Assembly: GCF_904849725.1 (NCBI RefSeq)
Contig: NC_058519.1
Span: 108,736,881-108,800,880, forward strand
Source: Hordeum vulgare subsp. vulgare
Taxonomy: Eukaryota > Streptophyta > Magnoliopsida > Poales > Poaceae
Length of the DNA stretch: 64,000 nt
Direction of reading: 5' to 3'
Each line of letters begins with the position of its first letter. Position 1 is the stretch's first letter. A program made the translations under genes and the position numbers. The notes beneath the pieces are model-generated. The model made no database searches. It saw only the letters and a program-made list of their open reading frames with translations, and was not told the origin of the DNA. Shown in pieces: positions 55,941-64,000 of the stretch.

Positions 55941-57997
55941 TATCGTGGTTTTCTCACGACAGATGTTCTCCTGAGAGGACTTCGAGATGGGGGCATGGCA
56001 ACCATGTGGCGACTCAAAGGGGTTAGCAGGGAGAAAGAGACGATTTATCCAGGTTCGGCCCCTCAGATTGAGGTAAAATCCGATGTGCTCCTATGCGTAT
56101 ATTGCTGTGGAAATCGATTACAACGGTGCGGATTGCTACCTCTTGAGCTTGCGTTGGTTTTCCCTTGAAGAGGAAAGGGTGATGCAGCACAGTAGCAGTA
56201 AGTATTTCCCTCAGTTTGAGAACCAAGGTATCAATCCAGTAGGAGTATCAAGGCAAGTCACCAATGTACCTGCGCAAAAACAAACAAACTTGCAACCAAC
56301 ACTATAGAGGGCTTGTCAATCCCTTCACGATTATTTGCAAGGTGAGATCTGAAGCTGGAAAGTGCAACAAAGTAAAAGTGAAGAGCTGAAAATATGATGT
56401 GAAGTAGACCCGGGGGCCATAGTGTTCACTAGATGCTTCTCTCATGATAGCAAGTATTACGGTGGGTTAACGAATTACTGTCGAGCAATTGATAGAACCG
56501 CGCAAAGTCATGATGATATCTAAGGCAATGATCATACATATAGGCATCACATCCGAGACAAGTAGACCGATACTATTTGCATCTACTACTATTAATCCAC
56601 ACATAGACCGCTATCCATCATGCATCTAGTGTATTGAGTTCATAACAAACAGACTAACGCCTTAAGCAAGATGACATGATGTAGAGGGATAAATTCATGC
56701 AATAGATATAAACCCCATCTTTTTACCCTTGATGGCAACAACATGATGCGTCCCTCGCTACCCCTTCTGTCACTGGGTGAGGACACCGCACGGTATGAAA
56801 CTAAAACCAAGCACTTCTCCCATTGCAAGAATTATAGATCAAGTTGGCCAAACGAAACCCACAACTCGAAGAGAATTACAAGGATACGAAATCATGCATA
56901 TAAGAGATCAGAGGAAACTCAAATAATATTCATAGATAATCTGATCATAAATCCACAATTCATCGGATCTCGACAAATACACCACAAAAGAAGATTACAT
57001 CGGATAGATCTCCATGAAGATCCTGGAGAACTTTGTATTGAAGATCCAAGAGAGAGAAGAAGCCATCTAGCTACTAGCCATGAACCCGAAGGTCTGTGGT
57101 GAACTACTCACGCATCATCGGAGAGGCAATGGTGTTGATGAAGAAGCCCTCCGTGTCTGAATCCCCCCTCCGGCAGGGCACCAGAACGTGCCGCAGATGG
57201 GATCTTGCGAAGGCAGAAGCTTGCGTCGGTGGAAAAGTATTTTCATGGCTCTCTCTGACAGTTTTGGATTTTTAGGGAATTTATAGGCGAAAGAAGTAGG
57301 GCAAAGGAGCCACGGGGGGCCCACAAGCCTGGTAGGTGCGCCCCTAGGCCGCGGCTAGGGGGCTTTTGTCCTCCCCCGGGTCCTTTTCCTTGGTTCTCAA
57401 GTTCCCTGCCTATCTTGTGTTACGGAAAAAATCATTCCGAAGGTTTTATTCCGTTTGGACTCTGTTTAATATTCTTCTCTGAAAAGGGTCAAAAACACGG
57501 AAAAAACATGAACTGACACTTGGCACTGAGTTAATAGGTTAGTCCGAAAAAAGATATAAAATGCATACAAAACATCCAAAGTTGACAAGATAATAGCATG
57601 GAACCATCAAATTTTTTAGATACGTTGGAGACGTATCACGGATTCGCCCGACCTAGCTCTTGATCGATGTTAACTTAAATCTACCAGCCCTAGAGACTCG
57701 CCTTTATATACACGTCGAGGTTCTAGGTTTACAAGAGTCCGGGTCACGTTGCGATTCGTGACCTCGTATGTCTCTAACTCGCCTTGCCCCTTAGGCAAGT
57801 AAACTCCTAATGACCCTTCTCCCACATGGGCCGTGAGTCGCCCTCTTTGTGTCTCGGGCCGCAGCCGGCTCGCGTTGTAAACACCTTGTGCCTTCTGCTT
57901 CATAAGTCAGGGCCCACCTTAAGTATGAATGTTGAGCCACCATCGTCTTGACCCGCCCCCCTAGGGTGGGTCTCATGGTGGGATAACATCCCCAACA
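55941..57997 (-). repeat. Element E 5' LTR, split by solo LTR F
   Basis: Parts 55941-56133 and 57644-57997 (plus the duplicated CGGAT) total 547 bp, the same as the other LTR. On the minus strand it starts TGTTGGGGATGTTATCCC and ends ACCACGATA. TSD CGATC follows at 57998-58002. Confidence 0.88.
56134..57638 (-). mobile_element. F: solo LTR of an Athila-type Gypsy element
   Basis: 1505 bp with a perfect TSD CGGAT (56129-56133 and 57639-57643) and no internal sequence, so it arose by LTR-LTR recombination. In sense it starts TGATACGTCTCCAACGTATC and ends GAGGTAGCA; related to the LTR of A. A decayed form of the hairpin is at about 57318-57372 and TTCGCCTATAAATTCC (TATA) near 57275. Confidence 0.9.
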
Positions 57998-58002
57998 CGA
58001 TC

Positions 58003-58228
58003 CGACTAAAGTGGGAGAGACAGACACCTGCTAGCCACCTTATGCAACAAGTGCATGTTAGGCGGTGGAACCAGTCTCACGTAAGCATACGTGTAAAGTC
58101 GGTCCGGGCCGCTTCATCCCACAATGAAGCTGAATCAAGATAGGACTAGTAACGGTAAGCAAATTGACCAAATCATCGCCCACAACTTACTTGTGTTCTA
58201 CTCGTGCATAGAATCTACGCATAGACCT
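58003..58228 (-). other. Angela untranslated leader, PBS-proximal part
   Basis: Continuation of 27480-28510 after element E; the words match the BARE leader (for example 'cggtccgggccgcttcatcc'). No ORF. Confidence 0.8.
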
Positions 58229-58242
58229 AGCTCATGATGCCA
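58229..58242 (-). other. Primer binding site of Angela
   Basis: On the minus strand TGGCATCATGAGCT, one base after the 5' LTR. Close to the initiator-Met PBS used by BARE/Angela (TGGTATCA...), with one transition. Confidence 0.75.
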
Positions 58243-58243
58243 C

Positions 58244-59930
58244 TGTTGGGGACGTAGTAATAATTCAAAAGTTTCCTATGTGTCACCAAGATCAATCTAG
58301 GATATGCTAGCAACGAGAGAGGGAGAGCATCTTCATACCGTTGAAGACCGCTAAGCGGAAGCGTTACAATAAACGCGGTTGATGGAGTCGTACTCGCGTC
58401 GATTAAAATCATGGAAGATCCGATCTAAGCACCGGACGAACGGCGCCTCCGCGTTCAACACACATACAGCCCGGGCACGTATCCTCCTTCTTGATCCATC
58501 AAGGGGGCAGGAGAAGTTGAGGGAGAGCTCCAGCAACACGACGACGTGGTGGCGGTGGAGCTTGTGGTTCTCCGACAGGGCTTTGCCAAGCGCCGCGGAG
58601 GAGGAGAAGTGTATGCAGCCCTCTCATCCATCCTCTATTTATAGGAGGAAGGGGAGAGGGGGCCGTCCACCCTAGATGGCCTAGGAGGGGGCGGCGGCGG
58701 CCAAGGGGGAGGGTTGCCTCCCAAGTTGGTGGGAGGAGCCTCCCACGCCCTAGGGTTTCAAGCCTAGGTGCCTAGGGCCCCTTTGGTGGTGCACACCAAC
58801 CCATCAGGGAGCTAGTTCCCTCCCACTTTCGGCCCACGTGCCCCTCCGGGATAGGTGGCCCCTCCCGATGGACCCGTGGAACCCTTTCGATGATCCCGAA
58901 ACAATACCGATAAACGCCGAAACCTTTCTGGTGACCGAAACTAAACTTCCCATATATAAATCTTCACCTTCGGACTATTTCGGAACACCTTGTGACGTCC
59001 GGGATCTCATCCGGGACTCCGAATAACTTTCAGTAACCACATATACAATTCCCGTCACAACTCTAGCGTGAACGAACCTTAAGTGTGTAGACCCTATGGG
59101 TTCGGGAACCATGCAATCATGACCGATACACCTCTCCGGCCAATAACCAATAGCGGGGTCTGGATACCCATATTGGCTCCCACATGTTCCATGATGATCT
59201 CATCGGATGAACCATGATTTCGGGGATTTGATTAATCCCGTATACAATTCCCTTTGTCTACCGGTATTATACTTGCTCGAGTTTCGATCGTCGGTATCCC
59301 TATACCTTGTTCAACCTCATTACCGGCTAGTCTCTTTACTCGTTGCGTAACACATGTTCCCGTTGATAACTCCTTAGTCACATTGAGCTTATTATGATGA
59401 TGTATTACCGAGTGGGTCCAAAGATACCTCTCCTTCACACGAAGTGGCAAATCCCAGTCTCGATTCGTACCAACCCAACATAGACTTTCGAAGATACTTG
59501 TAATGCACCTTTATAATCACCTAGTTACGTTGTGACATTTGATACACTCGAAGCATTCCTACAGTATCCGGGAGTTTCACAATCTCATGGTCTAAGGAAA
59601 TGATACTTGACATTATAAAAGCTCTAGCAGACGAACTATACGATCTTGTGCTATGCTTAGGATTGGGTCTTGTCCATCACATCATTCTCCTAATGATGTG
59701 ATCCCATTATCAACGACATCCAATATCCATGGTTAGGAAATCATGACCATCCATTGATCAACTAGCTAGTGAACTAGAGGCTCACTAGGGACATGGTGTG
59801 GTCTATTTATTCACACATGTATTACGGTTTCCGGTTAATACAATTATAGCATGAACAATTGACAATTATCGTGAACAAGGAAATATAATAATAACCATTT
59901 TATTATTGCCTCTATGGCATATTTCCAACA
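58244..59930 (-). repeat. Angela 5' LTR
   Basis: 1687 bp, TGTTGGGGACG ... GCATATTTCCAACA. It lacks about 40 bp near 58610 compared with the 3' LTR. Followed by TSD AATAG. Confidence 0.93.
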
Positions 59931-59935
59931 AATAG

Positions 59936-60317
59936 TTCATTGAAGAGATGGTGATACAAGTGTAGTATGGATAGTAGAAATAATTTTGTTTAATCTGAAT
60001 AAATAAAAAAACAAGGTAACAAGTGGTAAACAATGATCAAAACATTGTATAAAATTTTGAAATTAAGGCCTAGGGTTCATACTTTCTCTAGTGCAATCAA
60101 CAATGCTAACATTGTAGAATCATATGATCATCCCTCATCGTGCAACAATGAATCACTCCAAAATTCCTATTAGCGGAGAACATAATAAGAAGTTGCTATA
60201 GGCAGCGAACCACCTCAAAGTTATTATTTTCGATCAATCTTTTGGGCTATTCCTATTAGTGTCACAAACAGTCCTAAAATTCATACTAGAATAACACTCA
60301 TGATACATATCAATTAA
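59936..60317 (-). repeat. Gypsy LTR fragment, middle part (minus strand)
   Basis: Continuation of 2123-2350. Its reverse complement matches 63250-63540 in order (GTTATTCTAGTA, AATAACTTTG.GGTGG, TTCTCCGCTA, ACTAG.GAAAGTATGAACCC). The 5' part of the LTR is missing; another Gypsy LTR follows. Confidence 0.75.
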
Positions 60318-61170
60318 CCCTTGTTGTCGTTCTATCGCGACAGATGTCATGGGGTGGCTTAACTCGAGTGGTTGGGGCCAATGTGCCACGCCAGGCTCCG
60401 AGAGCGGGGTTCGGGACAAGCGGTGATGACACATGATGTACCTAGGTTCGGGGACCTCCTAAGGAGGTAATGCCCCTAGTCGTGTCGGATCTAGTATGTG
60501 GTAGAAGAGTGTTACAATGGTGCTCCTTGAGCTGTTGGCTAGAGTAGGAACAAGAAGCTAGCTCGCTCTCCTTGCCTCTCTATGTATGTGTGTGCGTGTG
60601 TGATACCGGGGCTCCCCTTGCATGGAGGGATACAGGGGGGCTTTTGAGGCCAGTCCCCCGGCTTACATTATATGTGCATAGTAAGGGTGGGGCCCGGCTG
60701 GCAGTCTCTTTGGCCGGCTGGAGGGTCCCATCATTGGAGCAGTCTTATCGCTTGTAGGGCCCGCCATGTGCGTGGTTTGGTCGAACTGGTGGCCCACCTC
60801 GCCAAATCGCAATCAGCTATGGTCAGCGGTACGGCCGGCTCCACTGGTGCCATGCGTGCACGATGCCATGGAGTAGGTGGCACTGTGCATCCACTTTGCC
60901 TCCTCGCCTGGTCGCAGTCAGCTGTACAACCGGCTCCACTGTAGCGATGCGTGCCTGGTGTCATGGAGTGGTTGGCACAACGCGACTATTTTGCCTCCTC
61001 GCCTGGTTGCATTCGGTTGCGATCAGCGGTACGGCCGGCTCCACTGTAGCCATGCATGCATGGCGTCATGGAGTATTTGGCTATGTTGTTGCGTCCCATC
61101 GTCATGGTGGTGTCTTTTTGTATGGGGCAATGAGTGGGGCGCAGGCCCTCCGGCTAGCGGGTTGCTATCG
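60318..61170 (-). repeat. Gypsy-type LTR fragment with internal tandem repeats
   Basis: Its left end, 'CTATCGCGACAGATGTCATGG', resembles the LTR end of element E ('TATCGTGG...CACGGCAGATG'), in the same minus orientation. It also has 'GTACCTAGGTTCGGGGACC', a word common in such LTRs. No coding sequence. The outer boundaries are approximate and no TSD was found. Confidence 0.5.
60790..61085 (+). repeat. About 100-bp tandem repeat, three copies
   Basis: CCGGCTCCACTG(G/T)(T/A)G starts at 60835, 60930 and 61035, each followed by 'CATGCGTGC' and 'TCATGGAGT' and preceded by 'CCTCGCC(T/A)'. Unit lengths 95 and 105 bp. Confidence 0.85.
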
Positions 61171-61480
61171 ATGTCAAACCCGACAGATCTCGGGTAGGGG
61201 TCCCGAACTATTGATCTTGGGTCGATGGGTAAAATGAGACAAAGTAGACGATGTTTACCCAAGTTAGGGCCCTCCCGATGGATGTGAAACCCTATGTCCT
61301 TCTCTTGATTATATTGATGGTGGAGTATGAAGTATAGAGTTGATCTACCTTGAGATACTAGAGTTGATCTTAAGTTGTGTGCTAAACTAAAGCCCTCCAA
61401 TTTATATAGATACTAGGGTACTAGGGTTACATAATGTCGGTTACACCAAGGAGAAAACATGTCAATTACCACGTGCCTGA
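61171..61480 (-). repeat. Second Gypsy-type LTR fragment
   Basis: Begins ATGTCAAACCCGACAGATCT and runs to CAATTACCACGTGCC. The words 'GTTTACCCAAGTTAGGGCCCT' and 'CCTATGTCCTTCTCTTG' are typical of Gypsy LTRs in this orientation. Truncated; boundary with the previous fragment is approximate. Confidence 0.5.
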
Positions 61481-62237
61481 TAACCCACAAGTATAGGTGA
61501 TCAATTGTAGCTTTTCTCGATAAATAAGAGTGTCGAACCCAAGAAGGAGCTAAAGGTAGAACAAATATTCCCTCAAGTTCTATCGACCACCGATACAACT
61601 CTACGCACGCTTAACGTTCGCTTACCTAGAACAAGTATGAAACTAGAAGTACTTTGTAGGCATGATAGGATAGGTTTGCAAGAAAATAAAGAACACGTAA
61701 CCAAAAACTAGGGGCAGCTAAGATAAAGAAACAACTAAGTTGTCCTTAGTAGAGATCTTCTTGTCACAAGAAGGTTATTTGTCCCTAGGCAATCGGTAAC
61801 TAGAGCGGTTGTCATTATTGCAATTTATATGAGGGAGAGGCATAAGCTAACATACTTTCTCTACTTGGATCATCTGCACTTATGATTGGAACTCTAGCAA
61901 GCATCCGCAACTACTAAAGATCATTGAGGTATAACCCAACCATACCATTATAAGGTATCAAGTCCTCTTTACTCCCATATGCAACAACCCACCTACTCGG
62001 GTTTATGCTTCTGTCACTCAAGCAACCCACCATAGGCAAATCATGAACACATTGCAACACCCTACAACGGGGACCCCTCACGCTTGCGCGACACACAGGG
62101 CACCATAGGACAACACCAATAATAAAACATGCAAATCAAACCAATCATGATCATCAATCAACCCATAGGACAAAACAGATCTACTCAAGCATCATAGGAT
62201 AGTCATACATCATTGGGAAATAATATATAACATTGAG
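61481..62237 (-). repeat. Athila-type LTR fragment (minus), related to the LTR of C
   Basis: Starts TGATAACCCACAAGTATAGG, matching the terminus of the LTR of C (TGATGACCCACAAGTATAGG), and keeps 'AGAGTGTCGAACCCAA' and 'GGGTTTATGCTTCTGTCACTC'-like words in order. The other half is absent because an element on the plus strand begins at 62238. Confidence 0.75.
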
Positions 62238-63878
62238 TGATACGTCTCCAACGTATCTGTAATTTTTGATGGTTCCATTTTATTATCTTGTCAACTTTGG
62301 ATGTTTTATATGCATGAATATGCCTTTTTATATCATTTTTGGGACTAAATTATTAACTCAGTGCCTAGTGCCAGTCTCTGTTTTTTCGAGTTTTTGACCT
62401 TTTTCAGAATGGAGTCCAAATGGAATAAAACTTTTGCGATAATTTTTTTGGACCAAAAGAGACCCCCGAAGCTTTGGAAGAAGGCCAGAAGAGCCACGAG
62501 GGAGTCACAAGCCCAGGAGGCCAGGGCCCCCTAGGCCGGGCCTAGCAGGCTTGTGACCTCCTCGTGGGCCTAACTGACGTAATTCCACTGCCATAAATTC
62601 CTATAAATACAGAAAGCCCCCAAAAGAAATCTAGATCGGGAGTTCCACCCCCGCAAGCCTCTGTAGCCACCAAAAACCAATATGGAGCCCGTTCCGGCAC
62701 CCTGCCGGAGGGGGAATCCATCTCAGGTGGCCATCTTCATCATCCCAGCGATCTCCATGACGAGGAGGGAGTAGTTCACCCTCGGGGCTGAGGTATGTAC
62801 CAGTAGCTATGTGTTTGATCTCTCTCTCTCTCTCATGTTCTTGAGATTTCTCGATCTCGATGTACCGCGGGCTTTGCTACTATAGTTGGATCTTATGATG
62901 TTCTTCCCCCTCTCCCTTCTTGTAATGAATTGAGTTTCCCCTTTGAAGTTATCTTATCGGACTTTGTCTTTAAAAACACTTGATGTATGTCTTGCACGTG
63001 TATATCTGTGGTGACAATGGGATATTCATGTGAGTACTTGATGTATGTTTTGGTGATCAACTTGCGAGTTTCGTGACATCGGGAACCTATGCATATGGGT
63101 TGGCACACGTTTTGACTATCCGGTAGAAATTTCGTGGCACTCTTTGAAGTTCTATGTGTCGGTTGAATAGATGATTCTGAGATTGTGTGATGCATATCGT
63201 ATAATCATGACCACAGATACTTGAGGTGACAATGGAGTATCTAGGTGACATTATGGTCTTGGTTGATATGCGTCTGAAGGTGTTATTCTAGTACGAACTC
63301 TATGATGGATCGAACAGAAAGAATACCTTCGTGTTATTTTACTACGGACTCTTGAATAGATTGATTAGAAAGAATAACTTTGTGGTGGTTTCATACCCGA
63401 CAATAATCTCTTCGTTTGTTCTCCGCTATTAGTGACTTTGGTGTGACTCTTTGTTGCGTGTTGAGGGCTAGTTATATGATCCAATTTGTTATCATTGTTG
63501 AGAGAACTTCACTAGTGAAAGTATGAACCCAAGGCCTTGTTTCCAAGCATTGCAATACCGTTCATGCTCGCTTTTGCTATTAGTTACCTTGCTGTATTTG
63601 TAATTTCAGATTACAAAAACCTATATCTACCATCCATTTTTCACTTGTATCACTATCTCTTCGCCGAACTAGTGCACCTATACAACTTACCATTGTATCA
63701 CTATCTCTTTGTTATTTGGTTACAGGGTTGCTTGAGAGAGACCATATTCATCCTACGCCTCCCGCAGATTGATAAACCTTAGGTCACCCACTTGAGGGAA
63801 AATTGCTACTGTCCTACAAACCTCTGCACTTGGAGGCCCGACAACGTCTACAACGAGAAGGTTGCGTAGTAGACATCA
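62238..63878 (+). repeat. 5' LTR of an Athila-type Gypsy element running out of the window
   Basis: 1641 bp, TGATACGTCTCCAACGTATC ... AGACATCA. It has a long hairpin, CCACGAGGGAGTCACAAGCC with GGCTTGTGACCTCCTCGTGG (62494-62567, 18 of 20 pairs), followed by the TATA-like CCTATAAATAC near 62600. Candidate TSD TTGAG at 62233-62237; its partner is outside. Same LTR family as the fragment 2123-2350/59936-60317. Confidence 0.85.
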
Positions 63879-63888
63879 AGCTCTTTTC

Positions 63889-63906
63889 TCGCGCCGTTGC
63901 CGGGGA
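63889..63906 (+). other. Primer binding site of the last element
   Basis: TCGCGCCGTTGCCGGGGA, ten bases after the LTR; tRNA-Asp type with one mismatch. The leader continues to 64000 without an ORF. Confidence 0.8.
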
Positions 63907-64000
63907 GGTTAGAGCTTGAAGGTATATCTTTAGATCTTGCAATCGAATCTTTTAGTTTCTTGTTTTATCGATAGTTTAGTCTATAAAATAAAACTACAAA

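Larger units (their letters stand above)
28511..57997 (-). mobile_element. Element E: TAT-type Gypsy element without pol, with an antisense gene
   Basis: TSD CGATC (28506-28510 and 57998-58002) within the Angela leader. Both LTRs are 547 bp once insertions are removed. In sense order on the minus strand: 5' LTR, PBS TGGCGCCCACCGTGGGGC, decayed gag (55727-53245), no pol, then a region holding a plus-strand spliced gene (48000-52271), then the 3' LTR. Loss of pol makes it non-autonomous. An antisense gene in the 3' internal region is, to my knowledge, a trait of TAT-lineage Gypsy elements of grasses. Each LTR was later hit by another element (C on the left, F on the right). Confidence 0.88.
2351..59930 (-). 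mobile_element. Angela/BARE-type Copia LTR retrotransposon, complete but split by nested insertions
   Basis: On the minus strand both LTRs start TGTTGGAAATATGCC and end in GTCCCCAACA or GTTCCCCAACA, the ends known for Angela/BARE/WIS. The element is flanked by a perfect 5-bp TSD AATAG (2346-2350 and 59931-59935). Its own sequence is in these pieces: 2351-4398, 11307-13523, 25981-28510 and 57998-59930. In sense order it has 5' LTR, PBS, leader, gag, protease, integrase, RT, RNase H, PPT, 3' LTR. Every coding part carries frameshifts, stops or lost catalytic residues, so it is dead. Insertions A, D and E interrupt it at ATGAA, ATTAT and CGATC. Confidence 0.93.

Noticed and set aside
55941..57997. 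One long LTR of about 2 kb for element E
   Set aside because: The middle 1505 bp has its own TSD (CGGAT) and LTR termini, so it is a separate solo LTR; the true LTR is 547 bp.

Overview
The window is a block of nested transposable elements from a large cereal genome. The LTR ends, primer-binding sites (PBS) and family mix (Angela/BARE and Maximus-like Copia, Athila-type Gypsy LTRs, a LARD with ~4.6 kb LTRs, a TAT-type Gypsy) point to Triticeae (wheat, Aegilops, barley or rye). I see no ordinary host gene. Family names come from memory of these families and are inference; boundaries, target-site duplications (TSDs) and coding motifs were read from the sequence.

Layout. 1-2122: 3' part of a Maximus-like Copia element, inserted in a minus-strand Gypsy LTR that survives as 2123-2350 and 59936-60317. 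That LTR is split by a complete minus-strand Angela/BARE Copia element, 2351-59930 (TSD AATAG). Three elements broke Angela: element A (4399-11306, non-autonomous Athila-type, TSD ATGAA) in RNase H; element D (13524-25980, LARD, TSD ATTAT) in integrase; element E (28511-57997, TAT-type Gypsy, TSD CGATC) in the untranslated leader. E was then hit in both of its 547-bp LTRs: by element C (29021-47636, complete Athila-type Gypsy with gag-pol, TSD GCCCC) in the left LTR, and by solo LTR F (56134-57638, TSD CGGAT) in the right. C was in turn hit by element B (35550-42540, a second non-autonomous element related to A) and by a Helitron-like insertion (31454-33016). The deepest stack is five levels: Gypsy LTR > Angela > E > C > B. 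From 60318 to the end lie further Gypsy LTR fragments and the 5' end of another Athila-type element.

How the parts relate. C carries gag, protease, RT, RNase H, integrase and a small post-pol ORF, all damaged. A and B have LTRs and a tRNA-Asp-type PBS but no gag or pol; they carry one conserved ORF of unknown function, intact only in B (236 codons). C, or a relative of it, is the natural helper type for A and B. D has no coding capacity and would need a helper with an initiator-Met PBS. E keeps a decayed gag, has no pol, and carries on the opposite strand an intron-containing accessory gene with a Transposase_28-like N-terminus, a basic/acidic middle, a coiled coil and a C-terminal domain.

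Most worth following up: the spliced antisense gene in E; the intact orphan ORF shared by A and B; iterated PBS-like motifs showing that the LTR end of B has moved; a hairpin (CACAAGCC/GGCTTGTG) in every full-length Athila-type LTR, with an extra copy between pol and the post-pol ORF of C; reiterated AAGCTTGGGG polypurine motifs; and an island of near-identity between the otherwise diverged LTRs of D.
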